Source: Candidatus Omnitrophota bacterium
GTDB taxonomy: Bacteria > Omnitrophota > Gorgyraeia > 2-01-FULL-45-10
Assembly: GCA_026387165.1 (NCBI GenBank)
Contig: JAPLMG010000099.1
Location: forward strand, 1-33,644
Direction of reading: 5' to 3'
DNA: 33,644 bases
Positions within the stretch are counted from its first letter, which is position 1, and each line of letters starts with the position of its first letter. Below the pieces are notes generated by a model. That model was given only the letters and a program-made list of their open reading frames with translations. It was not told where the DNA came from and did not search any database. Position numbers and translations under genes: made by a program. Positions 1-10,248 of the stretch are shown here, in pieces.

Positions 1-107
1 TTTACCGTCGGTAAAACCATTATTTATTATCAATGATAGTATACCACATTCGCGGCATTTTTCAATGGCTATTCCGACGGTGAGTCAGTATTTTCCCGAC
101 GGGAAAA
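1..107. promoter_or_regulatory. Cluster of three CCG(A/T)CGG-centred dyads downstream of polyprotein E
   Basis: TTTACCG-T-CGGTAAA (1-15), ccgacgg at 74-80, TTTTCCCG-A-CGGGAAAA (91-107). Confidence 0.5.
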
Positions 108-147
108 CATCGAAAGCTGAATTATTTACGACACAGCCTCTAAATTA

Positions 148-3100
148 TTACAACGATCTCATCGCCAGAGATTGAGCAAGATGCGCGTTACGGGCGTCCT
201 CGGGGCTTACGCGGCCCGCCCTGGGTATCACTCTTATGATGCCCTGTTTCAGGTTATCGGCCGTTAACGGCTGGACCTGATCATCATCGGCGACATAATT
301 CAGAAAAGCATTTAAGAGAGTTAGGTTTACCCCATTTTCGCCTTCTATCTGGCCATAGGCTATCTTGAAAGCCAGATCATACAACATGACGAACGGCACA
401 TAATGCTCGTTTGGATCGAGCCGCACGTTCAGGACCGTGCCCGCCACGTCATTCAGGCTTGCATGAGCTATCCACGCGGCATATCCCTTTATCGCCTCGA
501 GGGTCGCGTCTCCCGCTATCGTCACGACGAAGGTATCTTTGTCATTCAACCTTCTCTTTGCCTCCTCGATCCGTTCGGCAAGCCTTTGCCCTTCGCCACG
601 CGCTATTATCAGCTTTCCGTCGTAATGTTCCTCAAGATACTCTTCCGTCGCCTGGGCGACGAGCCTGGCATCGTCCTCCATTTCCGGATTGAGCGCGGTA
701 TCATGGGCGATGATCACCGGCTTACGCCCTATATCGGACAGGACGATGGCGTTGATCGTCGTCTCCAACGCCGTCAGCTCCACCTTCATTCTCCGGACGA
801 CTTCCGGCAGAAGCGTTTTACCTGTTTTAGCGATAGCGGCGTCGACCATCCCGTCAACGGTTTCGCTGACCGGGAATTCGGCATATATTGAAGACGGCAC
901 GCGAGCTCCGGGGTCAGCGGGCGGCGCTATGATCGGCGCCCTCTCTTCTTCCGTGGGCGCGAAAGCCAGGATCTCCCTCTCGTAACCAAGCCCGGAGAGG
1001 GCTATCTTTATCCGGGCGGCATCTTTTCTCATGCCCTCAATAAGCCCATTCCGAATATCTTTTATAAAAGAAGGCATCTTATTCCCAAGGCCTGCCACGC
1101 CGCCGCCTATCACAATATTGTCCGCAAAGCCCTCTTTTCTCACCTGCCAATATCTTACGTATGCCGCAATGCCCATACCGAACTCTCTTGCCGCCGTTTT
1201 GATCAATCTCCTGGCGATCATATTGCCTTTGCCCGCGAGCCTGTTAATATCCGTTAACTCCAGCTCGGTCACGTCCTTCTTATCCGCCTGCCTCAATAAT
1301 TGCGCGCCGTCCACATCTTTGGAAATTTGCCGCCGCATTCTCTTGATAAGTGTGGGGCCCGCCATGCGCGACTCAAAATATTCTTCGCCTTCTTTCAAAC
1401 CCGGGATTTCTGCCGAGGCCCGATACACATATCTTCCGTCCGGGGACCTTATGACCATATGGCCTATCTCGCTGACCATATTTCCCATGATTTTGTCGCC
1501 AACATAAGACTTGCCTTCTCTTATTACGCCATTTCCTATGCCCGTGCCCCATGTAACGAATGTGATGTCGCCGGTATTCGGCATAGTGCCGCGCGCGCCC
1601 GCTTCTCCCAAAGCGCCCATGCTCGCGTCATGTCCCACTATTACAGGCACGTGCCTTGAATATCTTTCGAGGAAACGCTTCTCAAGCCGGCTCTTCAACG
1701 GAAAGCCGGAGAGCGGTATATTCTCTGTATTGCCTATAATGCCGGTCTCGGGATCTAAAGGCCCGGGCGAAGCTACGCCTATCTTTACCACCTTCTCCTC
1801 GCCTACGCGCTCTATTACCCGCTCTATCTGGGACCATAACGCCTCAAAGAGCGCTTCGGCCGACTCTTTCGGCGTCGATACTTCCGGGACTTTGGCAAGC
1901 AGATCCGCATTTAGATTAACCGCCGCCGCGCCTATCTTGGTTCCGCCCAGGCTTACGCCCACCGAAACGCCTAAAGAAGCCGTGTCGAGCGTCCGCTGAA
2001 TTTTCACTATATCGGCCACATTGCTCATCGCCACATCATTTGTAAATTCATTTAAGGCCGCTAAAATTATTTGGCGGGTATCGCTTTCTCTATCTATGCC
2101 TTCCCCGGGGGTATTCAGATATCCGACCGCTTCTCCGACAGTGCTGAATCTGCCGGCCAACGCCAGTATCTCTACATAAGCCTGTTCATAATCCGATTCG
2201 TCCTCGATAAAAGAGACTGGGCCTTCCCACACATTATTACGTTCAATGTAACTCAACACGGAATCTGTGGAAACAGGACTTACTATGTTTTTATTATTGG
2301 CTCTGACCGCTCTTCTAACGAAGATTATGAGCTTGTCCAAAGCCATAGGCGCAAAACCGGTGGAATGGGCGCCAGCCAGCGACACGGTAGCTTCGCCGAC
2401 AGCCCCTTTGGTTGTCGAATAAGGATAGACTCTTTTATTACTTATAGCGTTGACGATGCGCACTATGCCGCTATTCGTGCTTCCGTTTGTCGCGGCCGCT
2501 ACCTGCCGCTCCTTGGCGTCTCTAAGAAGATGAGCGGGCCGCTTTGCGCCTTTTGATTTTAAATTTCTCCGCGCCTCTTTCGCAAGATCAACGATAAAGG
2601 AGCCAGGCCCTTCTGCCGGCCCGCGCTCCTCATATGCGGCAAGGTATTCATAAACGTCTTTGACAACTTCGGGCTTCACATTTAAAAAACGCAATAGTTC
2701 TATTGTAATAAGAGAAGCCGTTGCCGCGTCATCATGCAGATCGGCGACGAAGATGCCGTTATCGCTGGCGTGGCCCCATATCGCCGTACCATCTCCAAGC
2801 GTATAGATCGGCTTTCCGCTTGTCCGCAGGATATGGATACGCGGCTGGTGTTCCGCCCCTTTCTCTATTCGCTCGTTTGTGCCCAATAGCAGATCTTGGT
2901 ACGCTTCTCTCAGGGATGACACCATAAAAAAAGATTTCAAAATTTTGCTTGTAGGCCCCGCGAGGCCGCCCATGTTGATCAGATTTTCTACCAGGCCTTG
3001 CCTGAAATAATTCTTTTCTATCCTTGTGTCGAGATCGTCATGAATGCCCTGATCCGTTATGCCTACCAGCGGCACGGGTCTTCCGGCGGCATCCAGGGTA

Positions 3101-3666
3101 AATGGCTTCGTATCCTTTGATGCAGTGGCTACTGTCACCTCCCGCGAGGCCTGAGCATCAAACAGTCTTTTAATAATGGCCGGGGCGAGAGCCTTGACGG
3201 CGGCCGCGTTCCTATTCAACGTCCCTATTTCTCTTTCAGAAACCCGGTAGCTCAGCTTTCCGCGCGCCGCGATATGCTTTTCTATAGACGAATCCACGTC
3301 GCTCATAAACAGGCGAAGCGCTGCCGCGGCCGTAAGCGGTATTCCCCTCGCGTCGGCTTTTTCACGCACTCTATCAAGCCATCTTTCTATAATATAGTCC
3401 GCCCAAGCCCTATTATCATCATCCGCACGCTCCTCTGCAAGCCTTCTAACGGGACGATTAAGAAGGCTTGTAAAGAGCGGCGGCGCAAGCATGCCGCCCT
3501 TCGCGCTTTCCGGTCCGGTGGTGATCCGGGTTTCTTTTTTGGTATCGAGCGCGGATGTCATCGGTATCTCTGCGAACGCGATGTTTGTAAAAATAAAAGA
3601 GCCGGCGACAATTGACAATATCGCCTTCTTAAATCGCATGCATGACGGTAAATTTGCAGGATCCAT
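148..3666 (-). CDS. Polyprotein E (1172 aa): leader, N-terminal region, ROK sugar kinase-like domain, C-terminal domain
   Basis: SD AGGAGG (3677-3682) 10 nt before ATG 3666. Leader MRFKKAILSIVAGSFIFTNIAFAEIP. Stop TAA; ends IIRVIPRAGRVSPEDARNAHLAQSLAMRSL*. Confidence 0.95.
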   Translation of the reverse strand: MDPANLPSCMRFKKAILSIVAGSFIFTNIAFAEIPMTSALDTKKETRITTGPESAKGGMLAPPLFTSLLNRPVRRLAEERADDDNRAWADYIIERWLDRVREKADARGIPLTAAAALRLFMSDVDSSIEKHIAARGKLSYRVSEREIGTLNRNAAAVKALAPAIIKRLFDAQASREVTVATASKDTKPFTLDAAGRPVPLVGITDQGIHDDLDTRIEKNYFRQGLVENLINMGGLAGPTSKILKSFFMVSSLREAYQDLLLGTNERIEKGAEHQPRIHILRTSGKPIYTLGDGTAIWGHASDNGIFVADLHDDAATASLITIELLRFLNVKPEVVKDVYEYLAAYEERGPAEGPGSFIVDLAKEARRNLKSKGAKRPAHLLRDAKERQVAAATNGSTNSGIVRIVNAISNKRVYPYSTTKGAVGEATVSLAGAHSTGFAPMALDKLIIFVRRAVRANNKNIVSPVSTDSVLSYIERNNVWEGPVSFIEDESDYEQAYVEILALAGRFSTVGEAVGYLNTPGEGIDRESDTRQIILAALNEFTNDVAMSNVADIVKIQRTLDTASLGVSVGVSLGGTKIGAAAVNLNADLLAKVPEVSTPKESAEALFEALWSQIERVIERVGEEKVVKIGVASPGPLDPETGIIGNTENIPLSGFPLKSRLEKRFLERYSRHVPVIVGHDASMGALGEAGARGTMPNTGDITFVTWGTGIGNGVIREGKSYVGDKIMGNMVSEIGHMVIRSPDGRYVYRASAEIPGLKEGEEYFESRMAGPTLIKRMRRQISKDVDGAQLLRQADKKDVTELELTDINRLAGKGNMIARRLIKTAAREFGMGIAAYVRYWQVRKEGFADNIVIGGGVAGLGNKMPSFIKDIRNGLIEGMRKDAARIKIALSGLGYEREILAFAPTEEERAPIIAPPADPGARVPSSIYAEFPVSETVDGMVDAAIAKTGKTLLPEVVRRMKVELTALETTINAIVLSDIGRKPVIIAHDTALNPEMEDDARLVAQATEEYLEEHYDGKLIIARGEGQRLAERIEEAKRRLNDKDTFVVTIAGDATLEAIKGYAAWIAHASLNDVAGTVLNVRLDPNEHYVPFVMLYDLAFKIAYGQIEGENGVNLTLLNAFLNYVADDDQVQPLTADNLKQGIIRVIPRAGRVSPEDARNAHLAQSLAMRSL
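151..890 (-). other. Module E3: C-terminal domain homologous to the C-terminus of ORF 10249..12855
   Basis: PVIIAHDTALNP...TFVVTIAGDATLEAIKGY...VPFVMLYDLAFKIAYG versus AVIIAHDTAVAP...YKVVTIAGNSTMNEVGQY...IPIIGLYEVALRIAYD. Confidence 0.8.
985..1985 (-). other. Module E2: ROK-family sugar kinase-like domain
   Basis: VSVGVSLGGTKIGAAAVNLNADLL, KIGVASPGPLDPETGIIGNTENIPLSGFPL, VIVGHDASMGALGEA, TFVTWGTGIGNGVI, NIVIGGGVAGLGNK. Confidence 0.85.
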
Positions 3667-3692
3667 ATCCTCTTCTCCTCCTGATTTCGTCT

Positions 3693-6600
3693 TTACGCGG
3701 ATCGTATGAATTCCAGAAGATTATCGTTGAGGCGCCTCAGTTCCGAAGAATCTTTTATCTCAACGGCCGGCAGGGTGAATATGAGCCTCTTGATAAGGTC
3801 TCTGATATCTTCGGGCATCGATTCGGTTATTTTAATTCCGGTAAGTATGGCATAGATCTTCAACAGGGCTTCCCTGTCGTTCCTCTGGACCGCCCTCAAT
3901 GCCGCTATGATGCCTTCAAGCTGTCTGAAGTTGCACTCGCCGAGCTCAGGCTTAAAGACGAGCGACAGGATATTGGCCTTCTCAAGTTGAGCCTGTTTTG
4001 CCGGATCTCTCGTAGCGACATCTATTATGGCGTCCGGATATTTCTTAAGTATACCGGCTATCGTATCTTCCAGCGGCTCCCACCCCTTCCCTATTACCAC
4101 CTTCTCTTTAAAATCATCGCCGCGGGTCAGCTTGTTTATAAGCGTTGCCAAGCCTGCCTGCTCTTCGGGAATAAGCATAGGATCTATTACGTGAAATACC
4201 ATCCTGCTTTTATCAATGGCCGCGGGCGCAAGTATCCTGTGCGCTTCATGGATAGCTTGCATCGACAACTCCGCCGCGCTTACATGCTCTTCCCCCGGCA
4301 GCGCGTTGAGGCTTGAACCAAGAGAGGTCAGACGCACGTCCGTCATCTTCTTCATATCGGCCGACGGCTGCTCGGCGTTGAGCAGGATAAGTTTTAAAAC
4401 CTGCCCCAGGTCCTTTGTTTTGCCGTTAAAAACGTAGTCCGTGGAATTTTTGGACCTCTTTTCCGAGGCCTTAAGCCTCGCCGCAAGTTCTTCGGATTTC
4501 TCTACAAGCGAAGGCAGGAGAGAGTCTGTTTTAGATATCCTGAAGTTTCCGGACAGTATAATATTCACATATTTGTTCTTCGAGTTAATGTTATATACCT
4601 GCCTGATAATATCGGACAGAGTAGTGCGAGTACCGCCGTGAAACAATATGAACGACTTTTTCACCAGATCGATGTCATGCGCGATACCTTCGTTCCTTAT
4701 TCCTACGCTTTCAATGGTATCGCGTATCCCGGCCACAACTTTATCCGCATCGGGCCCGTCTATATGAAGTATCGAAGGCCTGCTGTGCGCCCAGGCGGAC
4801 TTTGCCACGGCGAGCACCGCGCCGGCCACCGCAACGAGGCTCTTCTGGCGCGGCATCGCGGGCATGGCGACAGCGCCGAATTCTTCGAGGGGCTGGTCAT
4901 CCCTTAATATGGCTCCGGCCTTTATCTGATCGGATTCCGTAATGATCTGATCGAGCCGTTTTACAAGCGATTTACCCTCCGGCGTCTTTCCCGCTATAGT
5001 ACCTACGGGAACTAATTTTATCACGCCCCGGTCCGGATCCTGATAAAGATCGGAACACGCGACGCCCTGGCCGGTCGATCTCTCTTTTACTGCCTCTGCC
5101 GCTTTCTTCGCAAGACCGCGCGCGAAATTCCTTTCGCCTTCCGTAGGCACCGTTCCTCTCGGGGTAAATCCCAGGACCTCTATCTCAGGATGAAGCTCCT
5201 TCAGTATCGCGGCGATAAACTCCGCCGCGATACCCTGCGGAATTATAAGATTATGGTGAGCGTCTTCCCTGATATTTTTGATCGCCGCCGCAAGAACAGG
5301 ATTATCTTTAATGAGCCTGTCGTAATCTGGGTCATCCTTCGAAAGCTTGAACCCTTCAGCAGCCACTACGGTTACACCGCCGTAACGCCGCATTCTCGCG
5401 AGCGCCTGCTTCCTGATGCCCTCTATGCTTACAATATGTTCCGGTATAAGCGTCATTATGGTGGGCCTTGAGTACTCTATCTTCCTCTGAAGATGAGGTG
5501 AAAGTTCTTTAAAATTATCGGGATACCTGTTGGCCGCCTGAAGCGCGAGGCTGCCCATATTGCGGCCCATACCTTCGACTATAACGCACCTGTTGCTTCC
5601 CGGCACCGCGGCCGCGCGGTAGACCTCTTCCCTTGCGATCGCGACCGAGCTTAAGACGCCAAGAGCCGTGGTATTCATAGTATCATTATCTATCGTCTTC
5701 GGGATAGCTATCACGGTTATGCCGTACGGCTTCAAAAGTTCCGCCAGTTTTGCGGCTTCGTTGAGATGGTCATTACCGCCTATAACGACTATCGTGCGGG
5801 CGGTGGCGGCTATATTAGCTATCGCCTGTTTAGCTTCGTCCGACCCGTCCTCGAGGCTTTTTCTTGTGGACCCGAAATCGACGCTCGACCAGTAGGGCAT
5901 CCTCGCCGACATCTCCCTGCCCACCGGAACTATGTTGCGCGAGAAATCGCTCTTGATAAGCCCCTCCAGCCCCTTATTAACGCCCGCCACGGCTATACCC
6001 TGCGCGGCGAGCTCTGAAGAGAGATATCCTATGAACGGATTCAGCCCCGCGCAGTCCCCGCCGCTGACAAATACGAGGCATCTATTTTCCGCGCCTGTGT
6101 CGCCCCATGCGGGCCATGCATTCCTCGGATCCTTCAGGTCCGAAACAGCCTTGGCCGTTTGCCGCGAGTTCTCCTCTTCGACCTTACGGAGAGCGGCTAT
6201 TATGCTTCCGAAATGATGGCTATTTTCGCTTAACTCCTCGTAATTCAGATCGCTCCTGTCCCCTACCATGGCATCAAGCCGCTCGACAAAACCGTTGCCC
6301 ATCGATATCAATATGGCCCTGAACTCACTTCCGTCCGGATCGAGTTCGCGAAAATACCCTTTTAAGAAACTTTCCGCAAGCCCGGGGAAGTTAACGGTCC
6401 CCCACTCCCTCGTATCGTCAACGACATCTTCATACTCCCTTATCTTAAGCGCGTCGTATAGGACTCTCGAAACATCGAGAAACCTGTCGGCCGCCCTCTC
6501 CGCAAGAGAGTTCGTGGAGATATCCTGCGCGTCATTGAGATCGCGTAATATGATCCTCCATGCGAGATCATCGTCCGTCCTCAAGCCTATATTGCCTATG

Positions 6601-9600
6601 TGAGGCCAGCGATGAGAATACCCCTGGTCGTGAAAATATCTCAGCGAAAGACCGATCTTCTCATAGATAGATGGAAGGCCCGGACTGATATCTGTCGCTA
6701 ATCCTGCGGGTATATTTACAAGCGCTATACGGCCCGGTTCTACACCGTTGCGCCCAAACTGCAAAAATCCCAATCTATGGTCATCAAACTCCATTCCGCA
6801 AATGACGTATCCTACCGGCCCGTTTTTGTAGCGCAGATCCCTATACCGCCCAACCCCGATAGGAAGATCCGCTCCGCATTTCGATCCGTGGAATCTCTCC
6901 ATCAGCTCATATTCTGTCAGCGCTTCAGGATATAATAGCGATCCGAGCGGTCCCGGATGGCCCGGCCTCACAAGGATAGCGCCGCTCGAATAGCTCTCCA
7001 TGACCCGCCTGACCGAACCCCAGCCTTTATAATCCTTAACGCTGCGTTTATCTTTTTCTACAACCGGCCGCGCGCCTTTTATTCTTAAAAGCCCTAATGA
7101 CATGCCGTCTACCTCGATACGATCCCTGAGCCTGATGTAGACCGTCCGGCCTTCATCCGGCATAGTCTCGTCGTAAGAGACCCTTATCCGGCCTGCGGAG
7201 GAGTCGATTATTTTTTTCAATTTCTCCGGATTCGCGGCCGCAAGCACTTTCATCAGGTCACGCCTGTCTTTAGGCGCCATCCGGTCATATACCTGCGGCT
7301 TTATCCTCAGGGTGGACTTGGTATCGTTCTTCGCGGCGCCTACTTCGATCATCTTAAGAGGTATCCTGCAAAGATATGTGAGGAATTTATTTATCTGTGC
7401 CTTGTCCTGCCGGCTTAGCGGCGGAGATATGCTGAATATATAGTCCCTGAGCTCGTGAGGCTTCGCGCCCTTTATGCGGAGCGGATCCTTCAACAGCTCT
7501 TTATAGAACGCGTTTATGGCGCCGCTCGCGCTCCAAGTGTGCCTGGCTATCGTATCGAGCCAGAGCCTCGTCCATACGATCTCCGGCGAAGCGTTCTCCG
7601 GAAGCTTTATCCTTTTGAATAATCTCCACAGGTGGACGGTCTTGCGCTCCATCATGATCGATGATATGTAATCTATCTGAAGCGAAGAGAGCGCGGGATC
7701 GTACAGCCTTGGCAGGACCTTCCAGCTTTCGGCGCAGCCAAAGCTGCCCTGCCGCGTAAATTTGATGAACTCTCCGGACTTTTTAACGAAATATGCTTTA
7801 ATGTCCGGCCTTATGGAGTCCGAGATATTCCAAAGATTGGCGGCTTTAAAATCGTCCTCCTTATTGCCTATACCATCGACCGAGAAGAGGAGCGCCGAAG
7901 GCTTGCCCAAATTTGTCATCATCGAGCCGTACCTCCCGAAACCGGGGGCCTTATCGACTATGCCGAGCTTCCACAGATTCTCCTGCAGGCCGAACCACAG
8001 GTCGACATATCCGGCCGCTTCTGCGGTATCTGCCTGTGCGAGGACTTCGCCGAAAGACGTTATCCTGTTCTGGATCAGGACGCGCGGGATTATTTTACCG
8101 TCTATCTTTATATTCAGCTTTGCGAAGTTCACGAACGAGGTGGGGACCACAAAATCCCCTCCCACCAAAGCGAGAAAGCCTATGTCCGGCAGGGCCCTAT
8201 CCGTCTTGGGCGCCTTCACGACCATGCCGTTCTTAAGAAAGAACACATCGTACGACGTGCTCTCTATTTTGCGTTCATATTGAAGCTCACCGCCCGATGA
8301 GGACCTCCTCAACTCGTTCAATACGTAATCTTCTTCTATCCTATCGAGCTCTTCATAAAGCTGCTGCGGGTCGAGGCCCATCATCATAACAACGGGCGCG
8401 AATTTATCCTCGAGAAGCTGCCCTTTCCTGTAAAGAGAGAAGATGCTCTCGGCCCTCGATTCAGTGGTACCGACGAATTCGGCCCGGTCTCTCGCCGCGT
8501 ATATGAAAGGGTCTTCAAGCTTCTCTTTTCTCTGCATGAATAGATTGACATACTTGAGCGCGTCTTCCAGGGGCATCGGCCGGCCGTTCCTGGTTTCGGC
8601 CCTCGACCTCTCCCTCGCGAAACCCCTTTCAAGGCGTATCTCAAAGTTCGCGTCGATGAATAGCGATGTCGTATAAAGACTCGGCAGCCTCTTCTCCTGC
8701 GGGACATCAGGATCGTCGTAAAGCGACAGTATACCTTCGATTATAAATATGCCTTCTTCGTGCGGTATGCGCTCCTTTATCTTCCACGGCTTGCCGTTAA
8801 GCTTACCGTCCTTTCCTATATACCCGCCATTTGTAATAGTAACGGCTGTTTCGGCTATCAGCTCTCCGCTGTCCGGATCGATCATGTCTTTGGCGGGGTT
8901 GCCTTTATCGTCCATTATCCGGACGCTGCGGCCTCCGTTTTCCTCAAGAGGCCCGATACGCATAAACGTATCGATCATCCTTAATATGATCTCGCCGATC
9001 TTCGCTCCCTTTTCCACGCCAAGAGTGATTCCGAATTGTTCGACGGCCGCCGCCTCCTCAATGACCTTTCCGGCTTCATCGCGCACCGAAAGAACGGGGC
9101 CCTTCTGCGATTCAACTATATATATTTTTCTCCTGGGCCCGAATAATATGACCGGCGCGCCTTTATCGTCGAGCGTAAGTTTCAGCGTCCCCTTTGCCGT
9201 CTGGCCGTAGACCGGTTTCAGCAGGTCCTGCCCCCTTATAAACGCTTTCATCGAGCTGTTGAAGAGGCCCGCCTCAAATTTTTTCAGCACGTCCTCGGTA
9301 GTTTTTTTGGTCACAGGATCTATCTCCCTGTCGGAAGCCTGCAGAAGCCAGTCGTCGAAGTATATGATCCTGACGTTGGAAAATTCCTCAGACAGTTCCT
9401 TTTGGACGGTCGCGGCTATCGTAGTCTTGCCGGATGCCGCGCTGCCCGTGATGCCTATCGTGATAACGGAAGTTTTCTTATTTTGCCTGTCGGCGGCTCT
9501 GACCTTTCTGATCTTAGGAAACATCCTGCTATCAAAGATCTCGCGGTAGACCTGCTCTTCGTTCAGGCGCTCCCTCTCTTTGTGCGAGAAGCGCCTGTAT

Positions 9601-10220
9601 AGTCTAAAGGTCTTTTCCGAAGCCAGCCGGGCCATGGAGTCCCGCCAGATCGTGTCGAGACTTTCCACCCTGGCGCCCGGGTTTTTATGTTCCGGGGGCA
9701 CCGTTACAACATCTACCGCATAGAGGCTGCCCGAACCGCGCTCCAATAGCGTTTCACCGTCAGCGACCGGCATCCCGGACGGAAAACCCGAGGCCGAGTA
9801 TACCCTTGCCTCCATGGACCCGCCGTAAGGAATATAAAGAACTCCCGCCTTCGGGTCCATCCTGATATTCGCGACATCGAACCTGGCAAGCTCTTCGGCG
9901 AACGACGGTGAAACATCCGCGTACCGCATGATCTCGCGGACGATGTCGGCTGCGGGCATTCTCTCCCTGCCTACCAACAGGGAAGCGTAGAGGTCGAACG
10001 CTATCGACAGGAACTCCTTCTTCGATATGAGCGCGTGATTGAATTCTTCGGAATGTTCATCGGGGTGTGACGACCTGAAGACGGATGGCGCCGCAAGCGT
10101 GGATACTTCGTTTAAACTTTTAGGATCGGCGTAAACTTCCGGGCCGGAGATCTGGCTTAATAGAAAGGCCCAGACCAACAGCCCCGAAATGATATGTCGA
10201 AACATCTTGTTGCCGCTCAT
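3693..10220 (-). CDS. Polyprotein D (2175 aa): leader, uridine kinase-like, two kinase-fold-like regions, phosphofructokinase-like, C-terminal domain
   Basis: MFRHIISGLLVWAFLLSQISGPEVYADP leader; single ORF; stop TAA; ends RLIFTLPAVEIKDSSELRRLNDNLLEFIRSA*. Confidence 0.95.
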   Translation of the reverse strand: MSGNKMFRHIISGLLVWAFLLSQISGPEVYADPKSLNEVSTLAAPSVFRSSHPDEHSEEFNHALISKKEFLSIAFDLYASLLVGRERMPAADIVREIMRYADVSPSFAEELARFDVANIRMDPKAGVLYIPYGGSMEARVYSASGFPSGMPVADGETLLERGSGSLYAVDVVTVPPEHKNPGARVESLDTIWRDSMARLASEKTFRLYRRFSHKERERLNEEQVYREIFDSRMFPKIRKVRAADRQNKKTSVITIGITGSAASGKTTIAATVQKELSEEFSNVRIIYFDDWLLQASDREIDPVTKKTTEDVLKKFEAGLFNSSMKAFIRGQDLLKPVYGQTAKGTLKLTLDDKGAPVILFGPRRKIYIVESQKGPVLSVRDEAGKVIEEAAAVEQFGITLGVEKGAKIGEIILRMIDTFMRIGPLEENGGRSVRIMDDKGNPAKDMIDPDSGELIAETAVTITNGGYIGKDGKLNGKPWKIKERIPHEEGIFIIEGILSLYDDPDVPQEKRLPSLYTTSLFIDANFEIRLERGFARERSRAETRNGRPMPLEDALKYVNLFMQRKEKLEDPFIYAARDRAEFVGTTESRAESIFSLYRKGQLLEDKFAPVVMMMGLDPQQLYEELDRIEEDYVLNELRRSSSGGELQYERKIESTSYDVFFLKNGMVVKAPKTDRALPDIGFLALVGGDFVVPTSFVNFAKLNIKIDGKIIPRVLIQNRITSFGEVLAQADTAEAAGYVDLWFGLQENLWKLGIVDKAPGFGRYGSMMTNLGKPSALLFSVDGIGNKEDDFKAANLWNISDSIRPDIKAYFVKKSGEFIKFTRQGSFGCAESWKVLPRLYDPALSSLQIDYISSIMMERKTVHLWRLFKRIKLPENASPEIVWTRLWLDTIARHTWSASGAINAFYKELLKDPLRIKGAKPHELRDYIFSISPPLSRQDKAQINKFLTYLCRIPLKMIEVGAAKNDTKSTLRIKPQVYDRMAPKDRRDLMKVLAAANPEKLKKIIDSSAGRIRVSYDETMPDEGRTVYIRLRDRIEVDGMSLGLLRIKGARPVVEKDKRSVKDYKGWGSVRRVMESYSSGAILVRPGHPGPLGSLLYPEALTEYELMERFHGSKCGADLPIGVGRYRDLRYKNGPVGYVICGMEFDDHRLGFLQFGRNGVEPGRIALVNIPAGLATDISPGLPSIYEKIGLSLRYFHDQGYSHRWPHIGNIGLRTDDDLAWRIILRDLNDAQDISTNSLAERAADRFLDVSRVLYDALKIREYEDVVDDTREWGTVNFPGLAESFLKGYFRELDPDGSEFRAILISMGNGFVERLDAMVGDRSDLNYEELSENSHHFGSIIAALRKVEEENSRQTAKAVSDLKDPRNAWPAWGDTGAENRCLVFVSGGDCAGLNPFIGYLSSELAAQGIAVAGVNKGLEGLIKSDFSRNIVPVGREMSARMPYWSSVDFGSTRKSLEDGSDEAKQAIANIAATARTIVVIGGNDHLNEAAKLAELLKPYGITVIAIPKTIDNDTMNTTALGVLSSVAIAREEVYRAAAVPGSNRCVIVEGMGRNMGSLALQAANRYPDNFKELSPHLQRKIEYSRPTIMTLIPEHIVSIEGIRKQALARMRRYGGVTVVAAEGFKLSKDDPDYDRLIKDNPVLAAAIKNIREDAHHNLIIPQGIAAEFIAAILKELHPEIEVLGFTPRGTVPTEGERNFARGLAKKAAEAVKERSTGQGVACSDLYQDPDRGVIKLVPVGTIAGKTPEGKSLVKRLDQIITESDQIKAGAILRDDQPLEEFGAVAMPAMPRQKSLVAVAGAVLAVAKSAWAHSRPSILHIDGPDADKVVAGIRDTIESVGIRNEGIAHDIDLVKKSFILFHGGTRTTLSDIIRQVYNINSKNKYVNIILSGNFRISKTDSLLPSLVEKSEELAARLKASEKRSKNSTDYVFNGKTKDLGQVLKLILLNAEQPSADMKKMTDVRLTSLGSSLNALPGEEHVSAAELSMQAIHEAHRILAPAAIDKSRMVFHVIDPMLIPEEQAGLATLINKLTRGDDFKEKVVIGKGWEPLEDTIAGILKKYPDAIIDVATRDPAKQAQLEKANILSLVFKPELGECNFRQLEGIIAALRAVQRNDREALLKIYAILTGIKITESMPEDIRDLIKRLIFTLPAVEIKDSSELRRLNDNLLEFIRSA
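4965..6085 (-). other. pfk-like: Module D4: phosphofructokinase-like domain
   Basis: LVFVSGGDCAGLNPFIGYL, VVIGGNDHLNEAAKLAELL, IAIPKTIDNDTMNTTALG, CVIVEGMGRNMGSLALQAA, LGFTPRGTVPT. Confidence 0.85.
6390..6990 (-). other. Module D3: protein kinase/phosphotransferase-like fold
   Basis: GLSLRYFHDQGYSHRWPHIGNIGLRTDDDLAWRIILRDLNDAQDI resembles catalytic-loop and DxD regions, with the HxD aspartate replaced. Confidence 0.4.
8370..9475 (-). other. Module D1: uridine kinase-like P-loop kinase with long insertion
   Basis: SVITIGITGSAASGKTTIAATVQ (Walker A), IIYFDDWLLQAS, GIFIIEGILSLYDD. Confidence 0.75.
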
Positions 10221-10248
10221 TAATATGGTATATGCGCAAGTTTAAGCG

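Noticed and set aside
91-107. TTTTCCCGACGGGAAAA as a terminator for polyprotein E
   Set aside because: No U-tract follows on the minus strand and the loop would be three nt or fewer; reported instead as a dyad cluster.
8384-9916. Minor minus-strand ORFs 8384..8707 and 9713..9916 (also 17395..17631, 21023..21250, 31004..31288)
   Set aside because: Out-of-frame overlaps inside the large ORFs; Arg/Ser-rich frame-shadow peptides without domain features.
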